Position numbers and translations under genes: made by a program | The notes under the pieces: model-generated | The model's input: only the letters and a program-made list of their open reading frames with translations | The model's database searches: none | What the model was told of the DNA's origin: nothing | In this document: positions 20,716 to 32,645 of the stretch, piece by piece | Layout: the number at the start of each line of letters is the position of its first letter | Numbering within the stretch: the first letter of the stretch is position 1 | Source of the DNA: Aspergillus flavus | Lineage: Eukaryota > Ascomycota > Eurotiomycetes > Eurotiales > Aspergillaceae | Assembly: GCF_009017415.1 (NCBI RefSeq) | Contig: NC_092408.1 | Coordinates: 434,001-498,000, forward strand | Direction: 5' to 3' | DNA: 64,000 bases

Positions 20716-22003
20716 TCCGGTAATCATTATACGTACAGAATAAACATCTCTCCCGTGAGGACTCCGGGAGCGAGCATTTATCTGTGTTTGTCCCGGCGTT
20801 AGTTGACGTGCGGAACAATCAATGAACGTTCAGTATATGGTCACGTGAGTATCTCATAAAGCAGCGGCACCTGTGAAAGGAAGAATAGTACTCGAACGGT
20901 AGCAGCCAAGCTGACCGCCCACGCGCTGTCACAAGATTACGGAATTGCCGTATCGGGAGTTCTGCATGATGCCCGCCACTCGGTGGAACTTTGATCATTC
21001 AGAAGTTCACCTGCACGCACCAGTCGGAGTGGGGCATGAGACATTGTAGAAGAATTTCATGAGATCCTCCGGTGGCACCCGCATTAGGAAGTTGAAAAGA
21101 CAGGCAACTGTCGAGAATAGTGTGGAGAAGCATTGGGACAGCAGTGAAATAACGTCATGGGCCCCCTCGTGATCGGCCTTGAGGCCTCATCCGTCAAGCA
21201 AATAATTTCAACTTTATTATTCGCGCAACGTCATTGATGTTTTTAGTAATGCACTTGCTTACATTTTCCTGTACATATATCTCTCGGATGGTGCTCCGTA
21301 CGCAAACAACAAAAATCATTTCGAGGACAACAAACAACGTCCAGTCACTTGCAACGGAGGCGAGGTTCCAACCCAGCCGCAGGATATTTTCAATCCCTCT
21401 TTCTACTACTAGTAAGGAGTAGTAAGTGGCATTTTCCCCGCATGTGGGCCAATCATGAACGCCTACTTTGTCGGGCTGGCATGAAATAAGTCTAATTCAT
21501 TTGCCTTAAGGCCTTAAATTTCGGTCCAAAGCGACCCGCTTCGTTAATACCTGAGGTAACAACACCAGGTTGTTGCATGCTTGTGAACCCAGCAAGTCAG
21601 GCGCATCGTCCACTTGTTCTCCCGCCTTTGGTCGCCTAGTTGCTGCAAAAGCCCACCACTTTACATTTTACCAATCCCAACTATTCTTCCCATGCGCTTC
21701 TTGCAGGACTGCTTCAGGCGTCGTCGTTGATACCTCATTAGTCGGTGACTTAGTTGTTTTTCCGCGATTGGAAACACCTAGCACGGATCGTTTGCCTTTC
21801 GCCACTCCTGTAGGTTGTCCCTGGTGGATTCCCTGGTTCCATTCGTCGCATCCTGGGGGAATCTCCACCGACAAAACATCTATTACTGTTTCATGACTGT
21901 CAATTCATTTGTGAAGTATGTAGCTAATGGTCATTAAGTACCCAATTTTTTTTGGTTCAGCACCGCTTTTCTTTCCCCTAAACCCCCTCCTTAATCATCC
22001 CTT
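20716..22003. other. Gene-free region upstream of coiled-coil gene
   Basis: About 1.3 kb. Overlapping open frames on both strands at 21570-21896 show no recognisable domain. No repeat or RNA gene recognised. Confidence 0.5.
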
Positions 22004-22010
22004 TATAAAA
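22004..22010 (+). promoter_or_regulatory. TATA box TATAAAA
   Basis: Located 90 bp upstream of the ATG at 22094, after a CT-rich stretch, in a typical position for a fungal core promoter. Confidence 0.5.
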
Positions 22011-22093
22011 GGGTTCGTCCACTTTAAGAAATCAATCGAATTCAATCCCTTGAACTGTCATACTTGACAGATTCGGCTATCACCACCGCAATC

Positions 22094-23365
22094 ATGAAAT
22101 CATCAATTGCTGCAAAGGTTCCAAACGGCCACGGCAGCGTCTACAAGGAAGTGCGCTTCTCACCAACTGCCACTCCCATTCGTCGTACCCAGTCGGTACC
22201 GAACGCCCATGCCGTCCATCATCCAGTGACATTGACCACCAAGAGGGACGCTTCAGCCTTGAGTGCAAGCTACATGGAACAGGCACAGTCGCTCCTTGTT
22301 CGTCAACGGGCCAGTTTCGAGAATGAAAGGTTACTCTTTGCAGAAGAAAGGCTCCTATGGGAGAAAGAACGGGAATTGCTCAGATTGAGGATCGCCGAGC
22401 TCGAGTCTCTCCTAAAGAGCAATGGGCATGCAATTACTTCCAGCAGAGCTTCAACCGACTACTCGTCGAAATCTATTTTGACATTCAAATACCCGTTCGA
22501 CCCACAGCCTCCGGCAGGCTTATCCGAAGAGAATTACCAACACTGTGGCGCTCAAGTGTGGGAGGGTTCTAGCCCCGGAAGTCGGCCCACAAGAGTATTC
22601 CCCGAATTAGAGAAGCCAGATAGCCACGGTCAGCACTCGGAGCAAGGGGGAGTTTTGTCAATCTCAGGGCTCTCTCTTGACGCTGCTTTATCGCCTCGAG
22701 CCCATGCGGCCGATTCAGCAATCACCAGTGTACCAGTTCCAATTGAGAAGCTCGACAGCAAACTCGATGGCATTACGCTCAAATCATCTGCGTTGCCTCC
22801 AGAAATTGTCGCTCGCGTAATGACACCCCCATCACCTTCGCCTCAGGATGCATCTCCAGCTTCAGTATCTGAAAAGACCCTAGAGCGCCGAAACAGTTTG
22901 AAGTTAAGGCTTTCAGAGTTGGGATCATTAGAGAGAAGGTTGACGAGGGACGCCGGGCACACCCCCATGGTTGTTATTGATGGCGACGCCGATGCCGATG
23001 TGGAAATTGAGCAACCTTCTCCAAGCGAAGGGCGTTCGAAGGAGGGCGAATCTCTTGTTCCAGCGGCACCTCGGCAGCCCGCAGAAAACTCCGATTCGTA
23101 CTTCTCCGATCTACCCGAAGATCCAGCCTTGAAAGGCCCTCTATCCCTACTGAACGATGAAGAGCACGACAGTGGCTTCCTTAAGGAATTAGACCAGAAG
23201 CTCCTGGATCAAGCAAAGCAGGCCCTTGGGTACTCCGAGGAGTCCAAGGCTCCACAGGTCGAGGTTGAGGCTGCAAGCCGCGCTAGTCAGGAGCCAGAAC
23301 TGAAATTCAAAAATAGCACGAATTTTGGTACTGCATTTGGCATATCAAATCTGGGTGGGGTCTAA
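22094..23365 (+). CDS. Coiled-coil protein of unknown function (423 aa, intronless)
   Basis: Not recognised. A Ser/Pro-rich N-terminus is followed by one strong coiled coil at about residues 65-110, where heptads run through RQRASFENERLLFAEERLLW and EKERELLRLRIAELESLL. The rest is low-complexity Ser/Pro/Glu-rich sequence with possible proline-directed phosphosites (VMTPPSPSPQDASP) and a short second helix ERRNSLKLRLSELGSLERRL. The acidic C-terminal third contains KELDQKLLDQAKQALGY. There is no signal peptide or membrane helix. The frame is open a little upstream of 22094 but lacks an ATG there. It is most likely a scaffold or cytoskeleton-associated protein (inference). Confidence 0.75.
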   Translation: MKSSIAAKVPNGHGSVYKEVRFSPTATPIRRTQSVPNAHAVHHPVTLTTKRDASALSASYMEQAQSLLVRQRASFENERLLFAEERLLWEKERELLRLRIAELESLLKSNGHAITSSRASTDYSSKSILTFKYPFDPQPPAGLSEENYQHCGAQVWEGSSPGSRPTRVFPELEKPDSHGQHSEQGGVLSISGLSLDAALSPRAHAADSAITSVPVPIEKLDSKLDGITLKSSALPPEIVARVMTPPSPSPQDASPASVSEKTLERRNSLKLRLSELGSLERRLTRDAGHTPMVVIDGDADADVEIEQPSPSEGRSKEGESLVPAAPRQPAENSDSYFSDLPEDPALKGPLSLLNDEEHDSGFLKELDQKLLDQAKQALGYSEESKAPQVEVEAASRASQEPELKFKNSTNFGTAFGISNLGGV

Positions 23366-24166
23366 AAAAAAACTTTTGGATACTTTACACGGCGGCAATA
23401 TGTTTTACACTATGGATTCGTTGCATACATTACCAGTTGAAATTTTCTTTCATATACGGGAGAGGCGCCATTGCTGCTTTATCTATGGATATTATATTAT
23501 GACTGACGATTTGGGATGATGTATTACTTTTTTTTTTTTTTTTTTTTTTTTTGCTTCTTTTTGGGACCATATACAAACCACTTTATACCGAGAAACATGT
23601 GTACCCTACTAAATGAACCTCCTTTACCAATTGAGACAATTCTTGTCTTGTTCATATTGCCTAAGAAGGTAACGTCAATAGGTTTGTGGCTCCTTGCATG
23701 GACCTGCGTCAAATCTCAGATCTAGATCCCTATCTTATCTCCTTTCATCCCTTCACCCCGGCGGTTCTCTCGTATTCTGCTATTGTCTAAGTTTATTGTC
23801 TTACCAGCAGCTCTACGGTTACCTGCAGGTCCCTATACTTTTTAATTTTATTTTGCCTTCTTTGCCCCTTGGCCTAAGCTTTGAGCCTGTGCTGGAAGCC
23901 CCCTAGGTCTTGTGTCTAGGCCAGTATGTCCTAGAAAGGGTATACGAGCCCTTGAGAACAAACCCTATCTACGTAGGGAGATGATATTCCGAGAAGGCTA
24001 TAAAACCCGCCTACATTCCTTCATTCTTGCTTCTCATCAACGCATTCCTTCACTTCTATCAAGCCTCCAATCATTGACTGAATCCACTCATTCGAGAAGC
24101 ATTTTCTGTCCCTTGGCTATTTGACATTCCCTTCAAAATTTTACGGTCACTACCATCCTCGTAACG
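23366..24166. other. Intergenic region with poly-T tract and TATA box
   Basis: Contains a 25-nt T run at 23528-23552 and, at 23999-24005, a TATAAAA box 168 bp upstream of the next ATG. No gene seen. Confidence 0.6.
23528..23552. repeat. Poly-T tract, 25 nt
   Basis: Uninterrupted T run downstream of the coiled-coil gene. Length is likely variable. Confidence 0.9.
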
Positions 24167-24928
24167 ATGTACGACGCTAAGAGCCTTTCAGCCCTCCTGG
24201 TCCTGCTGTTGGCTGCCGGACCTGCCTCGGTTGTTTCCGTGCCAGTTGCTGCGGTATGAACACTACATTTGCCCTATATGCTACATCTCGTGCAATATAC
24301 TGACGGAGATCAGGACCAAAACATTGTCGCAAGACAGATCAACAGCGAGGCTGAGGCAGGATCTAACTTGGTAGCCTCCATCCCCGAGGGACCCTACTAC
24401 CAAAGCGGCTCTTACGCATCTTCCGACTACCATGAAGGTCCTGGCAAAAATGGCGGCTCCAGCTTCTCATCCGGAGCCGATGCAAGCGATGATACAATAG
24501 TTTCTATTCCGGATGGCCCCAGCGTTAACTTGGGAAGCTTTGCGCACTCCAGCTATGAGCAAACTGAGCCCGAGCCTGAGCCCGAGCCTACCCCTACCCC
24601 AACTCCCACTCCGCAAGAGCCCCAGCCTTCCCCTCCATCTACTCAAGTCCCAGTCCAGCCCATTCTGCCTCCATCGCCAACTCCCTTTGTTCCCACCCCT
24701 CCACTGACCAGCGCACCTGCCCCTGAACCCCCTGCTCCATCACCCCCGGCTCCTGCTCCTGAAACTCCTGCTCCTGCTCCTCCTTCCCCCGCTCCACCAG
24801 CTCCGGTCGAAGAGCCTGAGCAGCCCGTTGAAGAGTGCCCAGCTCCCGAGCCTGAGCCTCAGCCTGAACCTAAGCCCCAGCCAGTGGTTGTCCCCGAGCC
24901 AGCCTACACATGCAAATGCGCAGCATAA
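24167..24928 (+). CDS. Secreted proline-rich low-complexity protein (233 aa)
   Basis: Exons 24167-24253 and 24314-24928. Exon 1 is a signal peptide (SLSALLVLLLAAGPASVVSV); the 60-nt intron lies just after it. The mature protein has two related blocks, VASIPEGPYYQSGSYASSDY and VSIPDGPSVNLGSFAHSSY. These are followed by about 120 residues of Pro-rich repeats of the PEPEPE, PTPTPT and PAPETPAPAP types, ending in a Cys-containing tail (CKCAA). No GPI site is evident. Such Pro-rich regions act as extended spacers in wall or surface proteins. The function is unknown; secretion is well supported. Confidence 0.8.
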
Positions 24929-26329
24929 GATCTTCCGCCACACCAGTCTCTTACTATCGAAAAGATCATACTGTCTACAAGCACCTTTGACACATTTTCT
25001 TACCCTTCTTTCTGTGAAAATTGACCTGTCAATTGCCTCTAGCCTCTTACGTCCCCACGAGTCTGTGAGGAGGATGCAGTTGATCCTATATATTCTTTTT
25101 TATTTTCAGATGTATTTGTCACTCTATGTTAATTTAGCTATTGGCTTTGTATGTCTGATCATATTGTGCTTTCCTTTTTATGTCTTATGTGTCTGTTTTC
25201 ATTCCGAAGAAGAGTAGTGATAGTCTGTGCTATTAGAATCTATACCAAATTATTTACCAATCCATGTACCTACTTCGGCGAGTCCTAGTGGGTGGCAAAA
25301 TACATTTGTGATATCATATAAAGTAACAAATACGTAGATATCTATAAAAGGAATTAAAAAGACATAATACAAATATTATCCCTGCATCCGAAATATAAGA
25401 TATATCATATAGTAAAAGACCAAACCACCTATCAATACTCAACTATTACTAATAACACCCAGACAATTATACCGCTCCAATATGATCCATCAAGTTACAT
25501 GTACCGAAAACCGAACTCCCTAGTTTATTGCTACTAATTCAAATCTAATTCCAAACGGTGGCGCTCTGATGTATATAACTCATGTTAACGGGTCACATCA
25601 CCAAAGTGGACCTTGTACCTGCGAGACATATCTCGGATACTTTCCTATCCACTGGTTTCAATAACAATTGTCTTATTATTGGGGACTATTTACTCACATA
25701 ATAAAGTATAATATACTGAGAAAAACAATTGAGAAAGGAGAAATAAAGCACTTAGTACTTAATACTCACTCTCCAGCCTCCGATTTTTAATCAGGATAGG
25801 GGAGAAGGTAAGGTTCGGATAGGGTGTTTCCAATGAAGCCACAATAATGTTAGGGGTTGTCCATGGAAATGAACGTTATTGTGCAGGTACAGGTACGAAA
25901 GTATAAAGAATTATTGAATTTTATCTGGAAATTACTACCCTGAGTTGCGGAAGAGCTTGGGTGTTTCATTTGGCGTGGTCTGGGGATAATCAGAATGGTA
26001 AAAGTAGACAGACTGGTGGACTGTGCGGACTTGTTTGTTTTGATTATTGTCGAGTCGATACTATATATTGGGATCGGCTATTGTTTTACATCTCGTGTGG
26101 GGTTGTGGTGTGGATCAAGATCTTACGCTTTTTCCGGAATGAATCGAAAGAATAAGGGCAAGAAATGAATGTTCGCTTAATGTCTAAGTCACCTGCTAAT
26201 GTTGAGCTGTAATACTCCTAGAACTGATTGTGAAACCATGCCATCATGAATGTAACCACTACGCCAGATTTAAAAATGGAGAAAAGGAGAAAATTCGAAG
26301 ACGAGGTCATATCTGTGAGACACCTTCGA
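24929..26329. other. AT-rich convergent intergenic region
   Basis: About 1.4 kb between two convergent genes, with many short A/T tracts. Short open frames at 25961-26155 and elsewhere are not supported. Confidence 0.55.
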
Positions 26330-27467
26330 TCATACTCCCATGGTGAAATCATGCTCAATCCCTGGTGTCACGCTAGCAATGAACTTCAGGAAAACAACCA
26401 AATACTGATCCACTCTGATGGCTACCTGTTCTTCTTCATCGTGCTGGAGAACCTCCCATTCATCTCCGCCGCTCTTATCACTGCCATGCTGTTGTTGGTC
26501 ACTCAAGGAAAGTGCCTTGATGTCATCGACCAACCCTTCCAAGCCGCTTTCGCCGACCGAAGGAGCCTTGGATGGGTCAGATTGAGCTTGCTTCAGCTTT
26601 TCGCGGCGGAGTTTCAGCGCTGCATCTGCACGGTCGAGGAGTGTCTTCATCACCGAAGCGTGTCGACATGGGTGTACACTGGCCATTTTGACGTTGCCAT
26701 CGTACCACGGGAAATCCTCAAGAGTAACGGTTTTGTCCTTATAGTCGCCCACAACGTCCTCCATCATCAGGTGTGGGGGAAGGGGTTCTGATGGAGAGAG
26801 ATAACCAGACATGTAGAGACGTGGCGTGCGATAGAAGTTGGAGTAAGTGATGTAAAGGTTGTAAGTGCGCGTAGGCCTGCATATTCTATGTTAGAAAACT
26901 GAATGCAAGTGTCCTCGGCAGACTAAAACAGATAGAGACATACTGTGTGGTACCAGATGCGGGATCTCTGATAATAGCTTCTTCGTCATCATCCTCATCC
27001 TCCATATCGGGTATTTCGTCCTCTTCCTCCTCTCGTTCTCCCATGTTCCCCGACTCATCCACTGTTCGTACATCCTTTATCCTATTCTCTTGTCGGTCCG
27101 CAGAATCTTGGCCTCCGCCGGTTCGTAGCCATCCATCATCATCAACACCTCCTGTTCCCCCAGACAGCATGTCCCTAACAAGCTCATCATCGTGGCCTGC
27201 ATCGCCAGCGAAGTTGTCGTTCAGTCGGCGGTGACAGGGTACGCCTCGGGTAACGAGAAACTGTTTACCAGGGGGCAGGTAGGAAACGCGCTTTGCGGGG
27301 TTAGATGCGTCGGCCCATGACCACGATGGGAATTTGTAGACAAGGTAGTCGCCTGCGAGAACGAATTCCTCGGGAGTGATCTGGCCGGTGTTGCGGAAAG
27401 TGGAGGTGCGGGACACTGGGGCAAGACGGTCTCTCCAAGTGGAGAGAGTAGAATGGAGAATATTCAT
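26330..27467 (-). CDS. ATG3: Autophagy E2-like conjugating enzyme Atg3
   Basis: E2-like enzyme that transfers Atg8 to phosphatidylethanolamine. Exons 27467-26944 and 26876-26330 encode 356 residues. The N-terminal membrane-curvature helix ([18 protein letters not shown]) and [13 protein letters not shown] are classic. An acidic flexible region ([20 protein letters not shown]) carries the Atg7/Atg12-interacting segment. The intron interrupts [21 protein letters not shown] without shifting frame. The active-site Cys is at about residue 245 in [11 protein letters not shown]. The C-terminal [20 protein letters not shown] is conserved. An insert between the catalytic domain and the C-terminus ([15 protein letters not shown]) is Gln/Ser-rich. 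The 181-codon frame on the opposite strand is a shadow. Confidence 0.96.
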
Positions 27468-28105
27468 AGTAATAGTAGTAACCTCCGTGGAGTGTATCAG
27501 AGCAGATAATCTGGTGGTGTGGTATAAGGCAAGGAGAAATGAAGGGAGGGAGAAGCTGTTGTGATCGAAGCAGCTTATCAGTAATGTGGCGGTCTATGGC
27601 GGCACGCGGGGTACATCATGTGGCTGAGGCAGTGGATGTCATGGATCACGTCCAACAAATTCCTGAGACTAATGGAACGGTTGAGTCATGCAATTATTTT
27701 CTGACTAAACTTAAGGCTGAAATACTGTATCATACTTCATATTCTATTGGATTATGTTCGAATGGTATAACCAATCATTGCCTTCTACATACAGAGACTC
27801 ACCTCGACCCTGCTCGGTATGTTTATGGTCCAAGAGCTGCAGCAAGGCCGTGTTCCTGCCAACAGACTCAGGGCTAAATAAGGATTTTGTCAAGCACTAT
27901 ATTGCCTCAAGGAAGAGCCCACAGAGCAAGAGACCATAGTCTCTTCCCCAGATGGGGCCGAGCGATACGAGGTCTACGCTCGTTCCCACTCCATTTGTCC
28001 GTTCTCTGACCAACGGTTGATGGAATGGTAGCATCTAAATGCTCTTCAATGATGTGCGTGCCACAGACGTGAGGAAAATGTTGCGCTTGATGCCGTTGTC
28101 TTCTC
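27468..28105. other. Intergenic region between ATG3 promoter and cyclin gene 3' end
   Basis: No additional gene supported. Open frames at 27539-27877 have no motif. Confidence 0.55.
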
Positions 28106-29073
28106 TCACTCGCCTTCTGCCATCATTCTGCGCCTCTCAATCTCTGCCTCAACTTCGTCCACAACTATAGGTATCGCTCGGCCCTTCCATTTCTCTATTT
28201 CCGCCCGCGCAAAGCCCTCCATACTTCTCATGCCTACCACTAGGAACCCGAGTTCTTCCCGATCCACATCAAAGACTTCCCACCACTCGCCATCAACCAA
28301 CTTTACCCCGACTTCTCGTGCTGCCAGGTATATAGAAGAAACAGCAAGGGCGTTGGGTTGGTGTGTCACATATAGCAGCTGTGGTGATAGAAGAGCTGCG
28401 TTCAGATGCTCAAACACCCTTTGCGCAACAGCAGAAGACGATACACCAAGGGTCTGAAGGTAGGTTAACGCGATCGTATGGGGCAGGGCAACATGGGTAT
28501 TGAAGCCCAGTGTGCGCAAAATTATCGATTCGGTTCGGAGCAGCACCATTCGCTGGCTCTGGTAGCCCCCCTCGGATAGACAGTATGTCTCAGGGGAGGG
28601 CTTCTCCGATACCCCCTTCGGGTTGATGAACCACAAAGGAGAAGCGTCCTTCGATACAAGGAAGTTGTAAACATTCAATACCGACCGTGGTGATGTAGGC
28701 TGGAAGGATAGCTTGGCCGTCATATATAGAGCTGCAGCAGAGACATCCTATAAAAGTCGCGACATCAGCAATGCTCCTCCTTAGATTTATGGAGTAGTGA
28801 CGTGATTCCGACCTTGACAGAGTAAAATCGAAGGCTCCCGCCTTCAGCACCTATCCAGAACCGGGTAAATGTCACAATGGCCTGCGCGATAATATCTTGC
28901 GACAATCGAAGCAATACCCCAGCAGCTTGGGTGAGTTGAGTGCCGGCAAATCGAATAGATGCTTCTAGTTCTGGAGCAACGCCATCGATAGCTGACGATG
29001 AATTGGAGAGTTGTTCGGGTGTTGCGAGAGCGTTGGACAAGTATTTCAGTCCGTCTGCGGATGAACGTGCCAT
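28106..29073 (-). CDS. Cyclin-L-like cyclin-domain protein (300 aa)
   Basis: Exons 29073-28813 and 28747-28106; the 65-nt intron is phase 0 (AAG to GAT). The N-terminal cyclin box reads TPEQLSNSSSAIDGVAPELE, then FAGTQLTQAAGVLLRLSQ and FTRFWI, close to cyclin L. DVSAAALYMTAKL, SPRSVLNVYNFL, LRTESIILRTLGFNTHVALP and HQPNALAVSSIYLAAREVGV continue both cyclin folds. Cyclin L-type proteins pair with transcription- or splicing-linked CDKs (Cdk11/Cdk12-like). The metazoan RS-rich tail is absent; the protein ends shortly after the second box with EIERRRMMAEGE. Cyclin fold is certain; the L subtype is by resemblance. Confidence 0.82.
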
Positions 29074-31166
29074 CGGTTATGTCAATTTTAACGGGGAAAA
29101 ACCTTCGAACCGGACTTGAATTATGTCTGAAGTCTCGATTATTGTTAGATATGCAACTATCGCCTTATGAGGATACTGAAAACACTTGGATTATGGTACT
29201 GCCGTGACATCTTCGGCAAAATCGAAGCTTACGTCCGTTGCGACAGCCTTACCGCCTTTTTCTTGCACTCTTTTAGGAAATGAGAAGTCCGCGGAATCTA
29301 TAACAAGCTGAGGTATTTTTCTTGCTTTAAATAATTAATATCTTGTCAAGCTGTGTTAGTTGGATTCAGTACGCTGAAACTATATCGTAGTTGAAGTTCA
29401 TTCATTTTCCGAACGTTACTGGAGAGCTTCGTTCTCATTTTATGGCATTGAAAAGGCAAAACTACTACGTAGTAGTAGTATGCTTCGATTACCTCACGAA
29501 GCGCGGGCTGCTCGAACACATCCTCCTCCCTACATCCTGATTGGGTGAAGGAAGCTGATATGCCAGAGACAAGGGATCTCTCGATCAACTGCAGTCCTGT
29601 GACTGAATGGTATGCACGCTAAGTCTAATGGTCTTCGATGATTGGCGCTACCGTCGAAGCCGTTCCCTATGCACATGCGTAGTGATCTAAACATGGACTT
29701 TGCCTAAGAGGAAAGTATCTCTAGTAGTGTCCATGGATGTGTGATCGAGCTACTAGTTAGTACTTGTAGTTCTGTTATGGAACTTACATTGCAGCTCCCG
29801 TGTCCTGCACAATTTCAAGGGGCCCAAGATAATTTGAAGTCATTCTATCTCACAAAATAAAGAACAAATATGAATTCTGTGTGATTAGATAGAGCCCTAA
29901 AAAAGCCAGTATTAGGTGAGAATATACAATTTCTGTAAGCTAAGCAAGCTTCGTGGATATCCAGAGAAAGATGACAGCTGCGACCCATGGGCCGCAAACC
30001 TTTCTCCCCATTCATTTCCGTGGTTGTTGTTTCATTGAAGACAGGGTAAAGAGCTCCTCCTTAGGTCATCAGAATTGACTAGATACAATCTCCCAAAGTG
30101 ATTAGGGTTGATGCCCACTATATCTGTCACAGATATCTCATTCTGCAGAACGCCGTGATTGGTCGAGTCCATGGGAGGGTCTGATCGACGGGCAGATAAT
30201 CTTACGGGCTTTGAAACAGTGGCTCGAATGCCTGAGATCAGACATTGCAGACCGTCCGTCACCCGTGACATGCATGCAACTCAATATCTCCCCAACACAT
30301 GTATGGCTTCTCTTTTCATGGCGTTGCCATATGTAAGTTATGTAGATGACGTCGTTCAGCCAGGAGTATGGGGCAGATTATGTTTAGCAGTAGCTGACCT
30401 ATGAGGCAAATTAGTCTAATAATAACCGACTAGCACAGAGATCAACGTTCAAAACGTGTCCAGGATCCTGTCATATTAGCGCATTGCCGCATCGTAGTGG
30501 AGTACTGGAAGAAGCTGTTCAGCCACCGCATTTTTCCCCCAAAACAATATATACCAGCCTCTCGATATTTCCGCGTCTCATAGTAGCCGAATTGTCCCAT
30601 CGCGTGAAACGATCTCAATCCATCTGAATAACCTCTTTAGTGCTTCATACTACTGCCAGTCAGTCCCAAAATAAGTGCGAATTACGGGGTTAGATCGATT
30701 ATAGAATCTCGCGCATATTTCTGGCCTGTCTGTGATAGGGGCACGTGCGGGTACTGATCGCTATCGCTTGGCGTTTGGTACTTTACCAATCTCGAGGTTC
30801 TCTGCGACGATTTGCCTTCACTACTCGCTTTGATTATTATTTCTCCTGTGTCTCAAGTCATTGGACCTTGCCAAATTCCCATATTCATTCCTCTACCTCA
30901 TTCTCACTGACTTCGATCTGAAACCCCCCACCTTCCAACCAAAAATCAGCAAAGGGACCGGTCAGGTCTCAGGAGGTCACATTCCGCTCCTCCTTTTTCT
31001 TGTCTCCCAACCAGGTGTTTGCCGTGGGCGACCGTGCATTGGACTGGACTGTCTACCGACGTGGCATTCCAGCTCTTGTCCAAGTGGAGCGACTGATCGC
31101 ATACCTACATAATCCCTGAACCAATAATCCCTTTTATACCCCGGTCCAGTCATACGTAACTCGACC
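29074..31166. other. Gene-free region (2.1 kb)
   Basis: Upstream of the cyclin gene (minus) and of the next coiled-coil gene (plus), so it holds a divergent promoter pair. It includes a 16-bp perfect palindrome ACTACTACGTAGTAGT at 29461-29476. No coding frame is supported. Confidence 0.5.
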
Positions 31167-32645
31167 ATGCTTCAAAACGCCGACCATACCTTGACTACTG
31201 CCACGTCCGTCATCAACGCCCCGGGCTCACCCTCTATAATTTCCCCGACCGAGCGAAACGGATCGTCTCAGCCTTGCAATGACCCTCAAGTATCCCACCA
31301 GGAAGTTTCCCCGACTTCGTTAGTACAGAACTCGCATGCAGCCCTGTCGGAGAAACAGTTCCTTCCACACCAGTCTTTCCACCGGCGTGCAAATACTGAG
31401 GTTTTTGTTCGACGACAGTCGCATTTGCCGGCCCGACAACTCTTTGCAGACCAGTCCAAGACACTGGAAGATCTCGACAATAGGGGTAGACCCTCGAACC
31501 CGCCAACGGAGAATCTCACTAGAAGAAAACTAGAGGAAGGTGCGAAGCTATTCACGGGCTGGTTTCAGGGCAAGTCTGAACCAGTCAATCTGGGAGTGAT
31601 GTCTCAGCCAGAGTCTGCAGGAACGTCGACGATGGACGCTCGCGATTTCTATGGATCCCCTAGGGTCCCCACATCGCGAGCACAGAAGCGTATGACCGCT
31701 CCTTCACCTTTAAAACAGGTAACCTCGACGGGTCCTTTCTCTTTCTTTGGGTTGAAGCGCCAGGAACCCAAACTGGAGCTCCCTGAGCCTGCAGATGATG
31801 AACTCCTAAATTTGGACGTCGCCGCTGCTCTATTCCCAACCACAACTACTAGTCTCAGTGAACAGGAAGCATTTGATACCCTGAGGAACAACGCGGAGAA
31901 CGTCATCAAGAGGTTGCAGGCGGCCTATAAGCAAAGAACGTTCGCCTTACATGAGGCACTAGCAGACAAGAATGAGAAACAAGAAGAGCTGGAAGAGACC
32001 CGGACACGAGTTGGGAACCTGAAGATACAGCTGGATGGCATGGCCGAGAAGGTAGATCAACAAGAAAAGGCCATGAATGCCATGGCGGAGGAGCTGGACC
32101 AGGAGAGACAATTGCGCCAAAGAGAAGATGAAGCGCGCTTGCGCAGTATCAGACTCATCAGGTCTAGTGATGATGAGAGCATTTCCGACCTGGGCGCTGA
32201 CCTTCAAACTCCCACGCGGAGCATGAAGCGTGCTAGCAATGCCACATACGCCAGCGATTCGGGCTTTGATTCGGGGGACGAAAGCCTTGCAGAGAGCGTA
32301 TTTTCGCGCCGGGAAGGCCTCGAATCACCGGCTTCTACGGTAGCTCCTTCTCCAAGCATCTCTCATATCACACTGCCTGCACCAGTATCAACTCCTTTGA
32401 AAGAGAAAGAACTTAAGCCCCTCCAACAAACACCGACACCACGGCAATCGGCATATGACCGAGTTCTCAAAGGTATTACCAGCTCGTGGACGAGTAACTC
32501 TAAATGTGGGATCTGCCACGGAGTTCCTTCCTCTGAAGCCTGGAGCGTCCTAGGAATTCTAAAGGAAGAAAACAAGGGCTTGAAGGAACGATTAGGCGAA
32601 CTTGAAATAGTCATCGATGACTGCCTGCTTCTGGTTGGACCTTGA
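31167..32645 (+). CDS. Coiled-coil protein of unknown function (492 aa, intronless)
   Basis: Not recognised by name. The N-terminal 150 residues are disordered, with RRANTEVFVRRQSHLPARQL. A basic/Gly block KLEEGAKLFTGWFQGKSEPV resembles a short conserved helix. A long coiled coil follows (about residues 232-335: NNAENVIKRLQAAYKQRTFA, then ADKNEKQEELEETRTRVGNL and further heptads). A Ser/Asp-rich stretch (DSGFDSGDESLAESVFSRRE) looks phosphorylatable. Near the C-terminus KCGICHG has a CxxC pair, then a final helix EENKGLKERLGELEIVIDDC. There is no membrane segment. The layout fits a cytoskeletal or septum-associated adaptor, an inference only. Confidence 0.75.
   Translation: MLQNADHTLTTATSVINAPGSPSIISPTERNGSSQPCNDPQVSHQEVSPTSLVQNSHAALSEKQFLPHQSFHRRANTEVFVRRQSHLPARQLFADQSKTLEDLDNRGRPSNPPTENLTRRKLEEGAKLFTGWFQGKSEPVNLGVMSQPESAGTSTMDARDFYGSPRVPTSRAQKRMTAPSPLKQVTSTGPFSFFGLKRQEPKLELPEPADDELLNLDVAAALFPTTTTSLSEQEAFDTLRNNAENVIKRLQAAYKQRTFALHEALADKNEKQEELEETRTRVGNLKIQLDGMAEKVDQQEKAMNAMAEELDQERQLRQREDEARLRSIRLIRSSDDESISDLGADLQTPTRSMKRASNATYASDSGFDSGDESLAESVFSRREGLESPASTVAPSPSISHITLPAPVSTPLKEKELKPLQQTPTPRQSAYDRVLKGITSSWTSNSKCGICHGVPSSEAWSVLGILKEENKGLKERLGELEIVIDDCLLLVGP

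Noticed and set aside
21570..21896. Overlapping plus (108 codons) and minus (68 codons) frames
   Set aside because: Neither has a domain, signal or conserved-looking segment. Both probably arise by chance in GC-rich sequence.
26246..26791. 181-codon plus-strand frame opposite ATG3
   Set aside because: Overlaps the conserved ATG3 exon fully and encodes no recognisable protein.
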